Positions 8,538 to 16,800 of a DNA stretch of 64,000 nucleotides are shown piece by piece. The stretch spans positions 372,001 through 436,000 of the forward strand of contig NZ_JAERRJ010000005.1 of NCBI RefSeq assembly GCF_016741815.1, written 5' to 3'. The DNA is from Nocardia acididurans. Its GTDB lineage: Bacteria > Actinomycetota > Actinomycetes > Mycobacteriales > Mycobacteriaceae. The translations under genes and the position numbers were made by a program. The notes under the pieces are model-generated. The model did not search any database. It saw nothing but the letters and a program-made list of their open reading frames with translations, and was not told the DNA's origin. Positions within the stretch are counted from its first letter, which is position 1; every line of letters begins with the position of its first letter.

Positions 8538-9515
8538 TCACGACAGCCAGTGCGAGGCCTCGGTGGCCCAGTAGGTCAGCACCATATCCGCGCCCGCGCG
8601 GCGAATACCCATGAGCGACTCCAGGATCGCGCCACGACGGTCGATCCAGCCGTTCTGCGCGGCGGCGGTGATCATCGCGTACTCACCCGAGATCTGATAG
8701 GCCGCCACCGGAACCGTCGAACGATCCGCGACCTCACGCAGGATGTCGAGGTAGGACATGGCCGGTTTCACCATCACGATGTCCGCGCCCTCGGCCAGAT
8801 CCAGCTCCAGCTCCCGGATCGCCTCGCGGCGGTTCGCCGGATCCTGCTGATAGCTGCGCCGGTCGCCCTCCAGGGAAGAGGCCACGGCCTCCCGGAACGG
8901 GCCGTAGAAGGCCGAGGCGTACTTGGCGGCGTAGGCCAGGATGCCGGTGTCGGTGTAACCCGCCGCATCCAGGCCCGCGCGGATCGCGCCGACCTGACCG
9001 TCCATCATGCCGCTGGTGCCGAGCAGGTCGGCGCCCGTTTCGGCCTGCGCGACCGCCATATCCACGTAGCGGCGCAGGGTGGCGTCGTTGTCGACCGCGC
9101 CCGCGTCGTTCAGCACGCCGCAGTGGCCGTGCGAGGTGAATTCGTCGAGACAGGTATCGGCCATGACGACGGTGGAACCGCCGACCTCCTGCACGAGGGC
9201 GCGCAGACCGCGGTTCAGGATGCCGTCCGGATCGGAGGCCTGACTGCCGTCCGCGTCCTTGTCCTCGGCGCGCGGGACGCCGAACAGCATGAGACCGCCG
9301 ACGCCCGCCGCCACGGCTTCCACCGCGGCCTTGCGCAGCGAATCCATCGAATGCTGGTAAACGCCTGGCATGGAAGAGATTTCACGCGGCTCGTCGAGGC
9401 CGTCGGCGACGAACATGGGGAGCACCAACTGCCGCGGCTGGAGCGTGGTTTCGGCTACCAGACGACGCATGGCGGGAGTACGGCGCAACCGCCGTGGGCG
9501 GTCCATTCCGGTCAT
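8538..9515 (-). CDS. hemB: Delta-aminolevulinic acid dehydratase (porphobilinogen synthase)
   Basis: Condenses two 5-aminolevulinate molecules to porphobilinogen. 325 residues from the ATG at 9515; a second ATG at 9506 is possible, and longer forms run into the upstream repeat. The Schiff-base lysine is in VMVKPAMSY, the second active-site lysine in [16 protein letters not shown], and the metal loop reads [15 protein letters not shown], which keeps two cysteines of the zinc-type triad. No good Shine-Dalgarno precedes the ATG. Hairpin element B begins about 14 bp upstream. Confidence 0.97.
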   Translation of the reverse strand: MTGMDRPRRLRRTPAMRRLVAETTLQPRQLVLPMFVADGLDEPREISSMPGVYQHSMDSLRKAAVEAVAAGVGGLMLFGVPRAEDKDADGSQASDPDGILNRGLRALVQEVGGSTVVMADTCLDEFTSHGHCGVLNDAGAVDNDATLRRYVDMAVAQAETGADLLGTSGMMDGQVGAIRAGLDAAGYTDTGILAYAAKYASAFYGPFREAVASSLEGDRRSYQQDPANRREAIRELELDLAEGADIVMVKPAMSYLDILREVADRSTVPVAAYQISGEYAMITAAAQNGWIDRRGAILESLMGIRRAGADMVLTYWATEASHWLS

Positions 9516-9528
9516 ACGGCTGAGTTTA

Positions 9529-9633
9529 ATTGCCTCCGCTTCGCTGCGGCCGTCCGCGGCCCTGTAACCCGATTCTTCCCTCCTCCGCTTCGCTCCCCCG
9601 CTCCGTCGGTCCAGAACCGGGCGGGCCGCGAAC
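9529..9633. repeat. Dispersed hairpin element, copy B (upstream of hemB)
   Basis: Same layout as the copy upstream of hemL. Outer arms are GTCCGCGGCCC (9552-9562) and GGGCCGCGAAC (9623-9633), inner arms CCCGATTCT and AGAACCGGG, with the same CTCCGCTTCGCTCCCC loop. Two arm mismatches make it the most degenerate of the three copies. It lies between hemB and the divergent sigma gene. Confidence 0.82.
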
Positions 9634-9703
9634 CCGCGTGCGGGCCTCCCAACTGTCGTACGCTGCACAACAGCGACACTGGTGGACTGCGCGAGGTAGG
9701 GGT

Positions 9704-10360
9704 ATGCGACCGGACCAGGACCCGGCCGAAACGGCACTCGGCGAACTGCTGGGCACGATCCTGCGCGACTGCGCGCACGACCCGCTGCTGCTCATCGCCT
9801 CGACGGGCAGCGCCCTGGTGCGGGTCGCGCGGACGCGAGCGTCGGGCGCGGGCGACGTATTCGACGAAATCCTCGTCGAGGCCTACGAATCCGAGCGGGA
9901 CAAGCTCATCGGATGGGCGATCATCCAGGTCGGGGATCGCGCGGACGCCGAGGACATCGTGCAGACCGCGCTCATGCGCACCTACGCCGCACGGCCCGAG
10001 ATCAGCGACACCGCCGCCATGGTCGGCTACCTGTGGACCGCCACCCGCAACCTGGTGCGCGACCGCTGGCGGCGCAACGCCGCCGACCGCGGCCGCGTCG
10101 AACCCGACGGCGAGGAACACATCACCCGGCTCGCCGACCGCACCGGAATCCCGTTCGACGACCTCGTCACCCTGCGCCACCTGCTCATCGACGCCCTCGG
10201 GCAACTGCCCCCGCGCGAACGCGAAGCCGTGGTCCTGCACACCTACGCGGGCAACACCTATGCGCAGACCGCCGAGCTGATGGGCCTGGCGGCGGGAACC
10301 GTCAAAGCGTACGTGGCGGGTGCGCTGGCCAAGGTGCGCGCGAATCTCCAGGCCGCCTGA
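9704..10360 (+). CDS. Sigma-70 family (ECF-like) RNA polymerase sigma factor
   Basis: 218 residues. Sigma-2 is recognisable at about 45-120 ([20 protein letters not shown], then [19 protein letters not shown]). Sigma-4 occupies about 145-218 ([20 protein letters not shown], then the [23 protein letters not shown]). The first 40 residues ([20 protein letters not shown]) are an unusual N-terminal extension shared with the truncated paralogue at 15295. No anti-sigma gene is adjacent. The two sigma genes bracket the trypsin-STAND-WD40 gene, suggesting a shared regulatory unit; this is inference from layout. Confidence 0.88.
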   Translation: MRPDQDPAETALGELLGTILRDCAHDPLLLIASTGSALVRVARTRASGAGDVFDEILVEAYESERDKLIGWAIIQVGDRADAEDIVQTALMRTYAARPEISDTAAMVGYLWTATRNLVRDRWRRNAADRGRVEPDGEEHITRLADRTGIPFDDLVTLRHLLIDALGQLPPREREAVVLHTYAGNTYAQTAELMGLAAGTVKAYVAGALAKVRANLQAA

Positions 10361-10655
10361 TCGCGGGATGCCGGGCGTGGGACTGCTCGCCCGCCACCCG
10401 CTGTGCGGGCTGCTCCAAACCCAGCAGGGCGATACCCAGCGGCGTCAGGTGATGGCGGACCTGATTGCGGGCGCGGACGCTGATCACCAGACCCGCGCGG
10501 CGCAGGACGGCGGCGTGCTCGCTCGCCGAGGACGGGGAGACACCCAGGCGCAGTGCGACTTCCGTAGTGCTGCCGCCATCGGCGATGGCCTCCAGTACAG
10601 CGGCGCGGGTCGCGCCGAGCAGGGCGGACAGGTCACGACTGACCAGGTTGCTCAT
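10302..10655 (-). CDS. ArsR-family winged-helix protein (short)
   Basis: 117 residues with one winged helix-turn-helix (about 8-75: ATRAAVLEAIADGGSTTEVA, then LGVSPSSASEHAAVLRRAGL). No metal-binding cysteines follow the HTH. The sequence resembles the C-terminal HTH of longer ArsR-like actinobacterial regulators, so the gene may be a remnant lacking an N-terminal domain, although GGAGG 4 nt before the ATG argues for independent expression. Its last 59 bases overlap the end of the sigma gene on the other strand, and the C-terminal 35 residues look like read-through, lacking family similarity. Confidence 0.7.
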   Translation of the reverse strand: MSNLVSRDLSALLGATRAAVLEAIADGGSTTEVALRLGVSPSSASEHAAVLRRAGLVISVRARNQVRHHLTPLGIALLGLEQPAQRVAGEQSHARHPAIRRPGDSRAPWPAHPPRTL

Positions 10656-10859
10656 GGGGCCTCCTCGGCTCGGTGCAGTGGCGCGCGCCGTACCCCTCCG
10701 ACGGCGCGCACCGTCTGCATGAGGAAGGACTCCGGTGCGGGCGGAAAGGTTGGGTCGAATTTCCGGGAACGGCGGATGCGGCGGACCCTTCTTTCCGGGG
10801 CAACCCTTTCCGGGGCAGTCACTTCCGGGGCACGTGAACGCGACGGGGCGCGGGTGCGC

Positions 10860-13800
10860 TCACGAACACGGCGGCGTGTCCTCCGCGCCGGGCGGCAGCA
10901 GCGCGCGCTCGGCGGCCGTGAAATCGCGGGCGCTGACCGCACACAGGCGATCCAGGATGCGCTCGCGATCCAGGTTCAGGCTGAGCAGGCCGTTGTCGGT
11001 GATCAGGTAGAAGGTGTCACCGACCCGGTTCACCTGCGGACGAGCGCGCGCGGCCGGCATCTTCGCGTTCACCAGGATGCCGTACTCGCCGTCCATGATC
11101 TGCACCTTGCCGTTCTCCCAGCCCGCCACCAGCAGGCCGTTGTGCAGCAGTTCCAGATACGGGGCCCACGGCACCGAGATGGCGACCGGTTCGATGCTGC
11201 CCGTCGCCGTATTCCAGCGTTCGACGCGCCTGCGCTCGGTCCAGACGAACACGGTCGGAATGTCGGTGGATTTGAACACGCCCTCCAGCCAGCCGGTGGC
11301 ACTGCTGGCCATCACCCGCACCCGCGCACCGGAATCGCTGTCCCACACCGTGATCGCGCGACGCGTCACGATCAGGATCTCGCCGGGCACCGTGCCGTTG
11401 GCGACGCCGAAACCCAATTCGGCGATGGAACGCAGCTCCGCGGCATCCCGCCAGATCTGCTGCGGCGCGCCGATCGCGGTGGCGGAGGCGGTATTCCAGC
11501 GGGTCACGTAGCCCGCGTGCAGGACCACCACCTCACCGTCGCGGGTCGCGATCACCGAACTCGGGGCGTTCTTCGACCGGCCCCCTTGATATTCCGCCGG
11601 GACCGGCAGTGGTTGCACACCGGCGGGGCGCAGGTCGGGAAGCGAATAGAAGTGCAGCTCATGCGAATCCAGGGCCACGGCCAGATACCTGTCGTCGGCG
11701 GTGACGGCCAGGGCGGCGTTCTCGGTCGCGGCCGGCCATGCCACCGCCACGGAGGCGGTCTGCCGGACCTGCGGGATCACCTCACGTAATTCCAATCGCT
11801 TGGTACTCGAATGGAATTCGGCGACCCAGCGGGCATTGTCACTCCACGTCATATCGGCGGGCACGGCCCCGAACTCGGTGAGCGCGGCCATGCGGGCGGC
11901 GGGCGCGTGCCGCGTGAGATCGTTCGCGCCGACCACGAACAGCACCGGGCCGTCCGGGCCGGGGCGCACCAGATAGCCGGGCCTGCCGGTGCTCTGATAA
12001 CGCGCCTGCACCTTGTAGCGGTGCTGGGTGACCGTGTCCACCAGGTGGATCAGCTGGAACAGCGTGCCCTCCGGCATATACGAGATCACCAGGTAGCGGC
12101 CGGTCTCGTCCCGGTCCACCTCGGCGCCGCTCGGCACGTCCAGACAGCCCGCGCCGACACCGAGGGTCTTCCGCTCGTCGCTCTCCCGAACCAGGACCGT
12201 GCCGATCATCTCGTCGCCGCAACCGGTGATGATGCCGCGCACCTCGTCCCCCGCCCCCGGGGTCACCACCGCGCCGTCCACCGCCCGGCGCTCGTAGCGC
12301 TGCTCGCCGCGCGCGTCGACGATATGGAACCACGCCTCCGAACTACTCGAATCCACCTGCAGCGGAAGCAGATCCGCGGGAGACCCGGCCGAGTGCCCGC
12401 CGACGCGGACCGGCGGATCGGCGGCCGTGTCGAAGATCTCCACCGCATCCGCGTCACCCACCTCCGCGAGCACACGCTTGGCATTGTCGACCGGCAGCGG
12501 AGAGCGCCGCAGATCTCGCGAAACCACAAGGCGCGCACCATCGGTGGAGAATTTCGCGGACACCGCCGTGGGCGGGATCTGCGCGACCTCCGTGGCGGCG
12601 ACGCCCGCACCGCCGTGCGAATCCACCGCGTCGGTCGCACCGTTCGAATCCACGGCGCCGCTCGATCCACTCGCGGTGATCGCCGCGTCCGCATGCACCC
12701 GGTACGGGCCGGTGCGCCGCACCAGATCCCAGACCTCCACTCCCCCGAGACTGTTCACCGTCGCGAGCTTGCCGCCGTTGCCACTCATGGTGAGCGACAC
12801 CGCGTTCCGGATCGGCAGCTGCCAGGAATCGGTACCGCCGTCGAGCAATCCGGGCCAGACGGTGACGGTGCCGTCGCTGTCACCGGTGACCACCACCGAG
12901 CCCGCCTCGTCCGCGGCCACCAACCGGATATCGCGGCCCAGACCGGAGCGCACCGAGGTGGCCGAGGCCAGCCGCAACTGCTGAACCAGCAGTGCGGATT
13001 CGACTTTCGGGTCATCGGGGGCCAGCCGCGCCGCCGCCTGCGCGAGCTGCAATGCCTGACCGGGCTGCGATTCCGCCAGTTGCAGTGACTGTTCCGCGAG
13101 GGCCGCCCCGGCGAGCGACCGCAACGCCTCGGCTCGCTGCGCGCTCGTCCGATAGGCGAGCACGGCCGTCCCCGCCGCCACCAGACCCACCACCGCCAGC
13201 ACCGCCGTGACCACCCGCCACCGGCGGACCTCCCGCCGCCGCACGCCTGCCCCCGCGGCGATGTAGTGCCGCAACGGATCCGGGATATCCTCCGGCCGCC
13301 GCGCGACCCACTCCTCCGCAGCCGACAGCGCGCTGCCGCGCAACAGCCCGCCGTCGTCACCCAGCTGCGACTCCCAGCTCCGGCGTTCCCGTTCGGTGCG
13401 GCGCTGCCAGGCCAGGAAGTCCCGATCGTGCTCGAGCCACTCCCGCAGCCGCGGCCAGTTCTCGATGAGCGACTGGTGCGCGAGCTCCACCACATCGGCG
13501 TCGTCCGCGCCCCGGCCGGTCACCACCAGTCGCTCGCGCGCCAGCTGCCCTGCCACCGTTCGCAATTCGGGCAGATCCCGCATGGAGACGGGCACCCGCA
13601 CGAACCCGTCCCCACGCGGCGCCGCCAGCATGGTCAGCAGCCGCCGCACCGCACGTTGGTCCGGACCCGGCGGCGGACCCCCGTCCCGCGACGGCTCCCG
13701 ATCGGGCGCCGACTCGCCAGGGGGTGGCGCGGACAGCTGCCGGGGCGCGGGCGGGAACAGACCGTAGACACGTTCGGCGCGGCGGGCGATGGATCCCGCC

Positions 13801-15128
13801 GCGCGGCCCACGCGTTCGTAGTCGGCGAGCGTGAGACGGCCGCCTTCGCGGTGCTCCCACAGCTCGGTGAGGACCGATTCGAGCAGCGGCAGGCCGCCGG
13901 GCTCGCCGACGGTGTCGTCGATGAGGCGTTCCACCAGATCGTCGTCGAGGTCGACGCCGGGGGCATGGGTGGCGGGGCCGCGAATGGCCTGGCGCAGCTG
14001 GTCGCGGCCCATGGGTGCGAGGGTCACGGTGGACCGGTCGAGCACCGCGGCGAGGTCGTCGTCGGCCAGTGCTTCCATGACGTCCCAGCGCAGGGTCAGC
14101 AGCACATGTACCGCCGGGTCCGCGGCACGATCCAGCAGGGCGCGCAAGCGATCTCGCGCCACCTCGGGGGCGGTAGCGACCAGCTCCTCGAACTGATCCG
14201 CCACCAGCAGCGTCTTCTCACCCGGCGCGAGGTCGGGCACCTCCCAATTCGCCTCGGCGGAAAGGTATTCGACGCGGACACCGTCGGCCCGCGATCGCGC
14301 GGCGATGCCCGCCATGACCAGTGAGGACTTGCCGATGCCGGAACGGCCCACCACCGCCGCGATCGGACGCTCCCGCAGGGCCTCCAGCACCCGGTCGATA
14401 TCCGCGGCACGCCCGTAGAAGAACCGGGAATCGTTCTCGCCGAAGGGCTCCAGGCCGCGATACGGGTTTGGCAGCAACTCCGGTTCGATGCCGAGCACCT
14501 CGTTCACCGGGATCATGAACGCGGTCCGGGTGAGCCGCCGCCGATCGGCCGCCACCGCCATACCCACCACCGCCGCACTGCCGGTATCCCATACCGGCGA
14601 CCCGCTGAAACCGCCGGTGATGGGCTGTCCCCCACTCGCCCCGTGCAATTGCAGCCAGCCCGAACCCTGCGCGGCCCGGAACTCACCCCACACCCACACC
14701 CCGTCCGCCAGCTCGGAGGGGAATCCGATAGCGCGGAACTCCCGCCCCCACGGCCTTTCCGCACGCCACAGCGGCGGCGGCGCGAGCACTCCGGCTTCCT
14801 CGTCCGCCACCGCCAGCAGTGCGATATCGCCGCGCCCGTCCGCGCGCACGGGCTCCCATCGATGCACTCGCGCCACCATTCGCGGCGCGCCCGCCACCAT
14901 GGGGAAATCCACCATCACCGTGGTGCCGACACCGCCCGCGTCCAGCGTGGCGCCGATACCCGCACTGCCGACACGGCCCGCGCCCACCGCCGCCTCGATC
15001 ACGTGCGCACATGTGGCGATGCGCCCCGCCCCGATCACGAATCCCGCCCCGACCGGCGAACCGGCCCCATCCAACACCCGCGCCACCGCAGCCTCGAGCC
15101 GCCCGGCACCGGGAAAAACCCCAGACAT
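10860..15128 (-). CDS. Trypsin-like protease / nSTAND1 NTPase / WD40 repeat protein
   Basis: 1422-residue multidomain protein. Residues 1-215 form a trypsin-like domain with a plausible triad: His42 (ATCAHVIEA), Asp101 (GRGDIALLAV) and Ser175 (GGFSGSPVWD). Residues 220-460 form a STAND NTPase: entry motif NPYRGLEPFGENDSRFFYGR, Walker A GRSGIGKSS (261-269), Walker B LLVADQFEEL (307-316). A winged-helix region near 495-570 and a membrane-type helix (about 639-658) precede a C-terminal beta-propeller (about 690-1422) of irregular WD40-like repeats. STAND proteins sense ligands through their repeats and activate the N-terminal effector; here that would be a protease. Such architectures are common in actinobacterial signalling and conflict systems. 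It diverges from the truncated sigma gene. Confidence 0.9.
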   Translation of the reverse strand: MSGVFPGAGRLEAAVARVLDGAGSPVGAGFVIGAGRIATCAHVIEAAVGAGRVGSAGIGATLDAGGVGTTVMVDFPMVAGAPRMVARVHRWEPVRADGRGDIALLAVADEEAGVLAPPPLWRAERPWGREFRAIGFPSELADGVWVWGEFRAAQGSGWLQLHGASGGQPITGGFSGSPVWDTGSAAVVGMAVAADRRRLTRTAFMIPVNEVLGIEPELLPNPYRGLEPFGENDSRFFYGRAADIDRVLEALRERPIAAVVGRSGIGKSSLVMAGIAARSRADGVRVEYLSAEANWEVPDLAPGEKTLLVADQFEELVATAPEVARDRLRALLDRAADPAVHVLLTLRWDVMEALADDDLAAVLDRSTVTLAPMGRDQLRQAIRGPATHAPGVDLDDDLVERLIDDTVGEPGGLPLLESVLTELWEHREGGRLTLADYERVGRAAGSIARRAERVYGLFPPAPRQLSAPPPGESAPDREPSRDGGPPPGPDQRAVRRLLTMLAAPRGDGFVRVPVSMRDLPELRTVAGQLARERLVVTGRGADDADVVELAHQSLIENWPRLREWLEHDRDFLAWQRRTERERRSWESQLGDDGGLLRGSALSAAEEWVARRPEDIPDPLRHYIAAGAGVRRREVRRWRVVTAVLAVVGLVAAGTAVLAYRTSAQRAEALRSLAGAALAEQSLQLAESQPGQALQLAQAAARLAPDDPKVESALLVQQLRLASATSVRSGLGRDIRLVAADEAGSVVVTGDSDGTVTVWPGLLDGGTDSWQLPIRNAVSLTMSGNGGKLATVNSLGGVEVWDLVRRTGPYRVHADAAITASGSSGAVDSNGATDAVDSHGGAGVAATEVAQIPPTAVSAKFSTDGARLVVSRDLRRSPLPVDNAKRVLAEVGDADAVEIFDTAADPPVRVGGHSAGSPADLLPLQVDSSSSEAWFHIVDARGEQRYERRAVDGAVVTPGAGDEVRGIITGCGDEMIGTVLVRESDERKTLGVGAGCLDVPSGAEVDRDETGRYLVISYMPEGTLFQLIHLVDTVTQHRYKVQARYQSTGRPGYLVRPGPDGPVLFVVGANDLTRHAPAARMAALTEFGAVPADMTWSDNARWVAEFHSSTKRLELREVIPQVRQTASVAVAWPAATENAALAVTADDRYLAVALDSHELHFYSLPDLRPAGVQPLPVPAEYQGGRSKNAPSSVIATRDGEVVVLHAGYVTRWNTASATAIGAPQQIWRDAAELRSIAELGFGVANGTVPGEILIVTRRAITVWDSDSGARVRVMASSATGWLEGVFKSTDIPTVFVWTERRRVERWNTATGSIEPVAISVPWAPYLELLHNGLLVAGWENGKVQIMDGEYGILVNAKMPAARARPQVNRVGDTFYLITDNGLLSLNLDRERILDRLCAVSARDFTAAERALLPPGAEDTPPCS

Positions 15129-15294
15129 AAGGGACAGCCTCGCAGGTCACCCGCCACCGTGCGACCGAAAGCTCCCCGGAGCAGCAGCCGGAACCCGCTT
15201 CGGATCAGGCCGAAACTGCGCGCAGCCCCGGCCACCCGGCACCTAGCGTCGATCGCACCACACGCCCGTGGCAACGAAAGCGTAGGAACCGGGG

Positions 15295-15762
15295 ATGCGC
15301 GAAGAATTCGTTCCGGCGGCCGATGGCGGAGATGTCCTGCGCACCACGGCATTCGAAGCCCTCCTGGGCGAGGTGCTGCGCGCATGCGCCCGCGACCCCC
15401 GCCTGCTGCTGGGTAGCACCGACAGCGACGCGACACCCGGCCTCGCCGCACCCGACCGCGAATCCGGCCGTGCCGCACCCGACCGCGAATCCGGCCTCGC
15501 CGCACCCGACCGCGAAGAGCGCCTCGCCCTGCTCGCCGCCCGGGCCGGTCTGCCCGCCGGCGATCCGATCGCCCTACGCCGCTTGGTGATAGCCGCCCTC
15601 GGGCAACTCCCCCGGCGCGAGCGGGAAGCTCTCGTCCTGTGCACCTACGAGGGAAATACCTATGCCGAGACCGCGGAACTCATGGGTTCGGCGGCCGGAA
15701 CCGTGATGACGTACGTGCGCAGCGCGCTCCGGCGGATTCGGAACACCGTGGCCACAGCGTGA
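15295..15762 (+). CDS. Truncated sigma factor lacking sigma-2, with internal tandem repeat
   Basis: 155 residues. The N-terminus (AFEALLGEVLRACARDPRLL) and the sigma-4 domain (about 95-155: LGQLPRREREALVLCTYEGN, then TYAETAELMGSAAGTVMTYV) closely match the intact sigma factor at 9704. The roughly 100 residues that contain sigma-2 there are missing and replaced by three copies of a 9-residue repeat (GLAAPDRES). Without sigma-2 it should not recognise a -10 element, so it may be a decoy, a DNA-binding regulator or a decaying gene. Codon use and the open frame look healthy. It is divergent from the STAND gene, 166 bp apart. Confidence 0.78.
   Translation: MREEFVPAADGGDVLRTTAFEALLGEVLRACARDPRLLLGSTDSDATPGLAAPDRESGRAAPDRESGLAAPDREERLALLAARAGLPAGDPIALRRLVIAALGQLPRREREALVLCTYEGNTYAETAELMGSAAGTVMTYVRSALRRIRNTVATA
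15439..15519 (+). repeat. Three tandem 27-bp repeats inside the truncated sigma gene
   Basis: Units at 15439-15465, 15466-15492 and 15493-15519 share a GCCGCACCCGACCGCGAA core and encode GLAAPDRES-like peptides. The repeat fills the place of the sigma-2 domain. The period is a multiple of three, so the frame is kept. Confidence 0.9.
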
Positions 15763-15897
15763 ATTCACGTTCCTCCGCGCGTTAACCCGCCCGCCCCCTT
15801 TTCGGGTTCGGCCGAAATCCGCGAGGTGCGCCAAACCTCTTGCCGCGCCGGGTGATTGGTCGGGGTGGAAGTTCACACCACATCCGGGGGGATACTC

Positions 15898-16251
15898 ATG
15901 AGCAAGTTCGGCTTCGGCCTGTTCGTTTTCGCCGGCCTGGCGGCGACGCTGCTGCCCGGTGCGCCCGCACAGGGGCAGGTCTATTACGGGGCGATGGCCA
16001 CCGATGCGGAGCGGGGCGCGCTGGGGATGGCGTGGAATCACACGAGCGGGCCGGCGGCCGAGCAGGCGGCGTTGGCGCAGTGCGGCGGGAATTGCACTGT
16101 GCTGACCACGTTCACGGCGTGCGGGGCGGTTTCGCATTCGGATATCGCGAATCGCTACACCGGGGGCAACGGGGGAACGCGGGCCGAGGCGGAGGCCGAG
16201 TCACGGTGGGATTCGGACTCACGGGTGGTGCGGTCTGTCTGCAACGGGTGA
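15898..16251 (+). CDS. DUF4189-type small secreted protein
   Basis: 117 residues from the ATG at 15898, preceded by a G-rich site (CCGGGGGGATACTC). A signal peptide (KFGFGLFVFAGLAATLLPGA) is followed by a mature domain of the DUF4189 pattern: YYGAMATDAERGALGMAWNH, paired cysteines in QCGGNCTVL, and a later Cys in TFTACGAV. The last residues contain another Cys (RSVCNG). Such proteins are abundant and secreted in Nocardia and mycobacteria; function unknown. It is co-directional with the truncated sigma gene, 135 bp downstream. Confidence 0.8.
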   Translation: MSKFGFGLFVFAGLAATLLPGAPAQGQVYYGAMATDAERGALGMAWNHTSGPAAEQAALAQCGGNCTVLTTFTACGAVSHSDIANRYTGGNGGTRAEAEAESRWDSDSRVVRSVCNG

Positions 16252-16380
16252 GGGGCGAGCGAGTGGCAAACCTGTTGTGAGCAGCCGATTTTGTCGGTGG
16301 CGGCCGGTACAATCGAAGATGTGTTCGAGAGTTCGAGCGGCCACGCCGTTCGAACTCGGATCGCGACGGGAGGATTGGTC

Positions 16381-16686
16381 GTGCTCACTGCCGTACCCAC
16401 CATCGACAACGAGGCGGTGCCCAAGAAGGGGGATGTGATCGATCACGCGTGGAAGCCGCTCACCAAGCAGCCGCTCCCCGCGGGACGCCCGCGTTCCTGG
16501 TACATCGCCCACAACCGCCGACTCAAGGCCATGCGCCTGGCCATCGCACTGCTCGACGCGGGCACCTTCAGCCCCGATCTGGCGACCAACGAAAAGATCC
16601 GGCGCACAGCCGATGCCGTCGGAGTGCACTGGCCCTCCGACGCCACCTGCCGCATGGTCCGCCGGATGATGCAGGCCCAGCGCTGA
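16381..16686 (+). CDS. Conserved small protein, unknown function
   Basis: 101 residues from the GTG at 16381 with GGGAGG 7 nt upstream; longer starts upstream lack a good site. It is basic, with an aromatic and Arg-rich centre (RPRSWYIAHNRRLKAMRLAI) followed by a helical C-terminal half (EKIRRTADAVGVHWPSDATC) ending in RMVRRMMQAQR. It has no membrane segment or signal peptide. The pattern suggests a cytoplasmic, possibly nucleic-acid-binding protein, but no family is recognised. Confidence 0.65.
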   Translation: MLTAVPTIDNEAVPKKGDVIDHAWKPLTKQPLPAGRPRSWYIAHNRRLKAMRLAIALLDAGTFSPDLATNEKIRRTADAVGVHWPSDATCRMVRRMMQAQR

Positions 16687-16698
16687 GTTCGTGGGGAT

Positions 16699-16782
16699 GT
16701 ATCCCGGCCACCAGCGCCGGGATACCGGAGTCGCGCTGAAATGCGTTGTGCCCCGCACCTGTTGGGGGTGCGGGGCACAACG
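16699..16782. terminator. Tandem hairpins between convergent genes
   Basis: Two perfect inverted repeats: GTATCCCGGC/GCCGGGATAC (16699-16725) and a 16-bp stem CGTTGTGCCCCGCACC with its complement (16744-16782, 7-nt loop). They lie between the converging small gene and hemD. There is no U-tract, but stem strength and position fit a bidirectional terminator. Confidence 0.8.
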
Positions 16783-16800
16783 TTCGTCGGTCGCGGCCTA

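Noticed and set aside
15439..15519. CRISPR-like array in the truncated sigma gene
   Set aside because: The 27-bp units are directly adjacent without spacers, keep the reading frame and there are no cas genes; it is a coding repeat.
16308..16313. TACAAT as a -10 promoter for the 101-residue protein gene
   Set aside because: A good -10 hexamer, but no -35-like sequence lies at the right distance; not supported enough to list.
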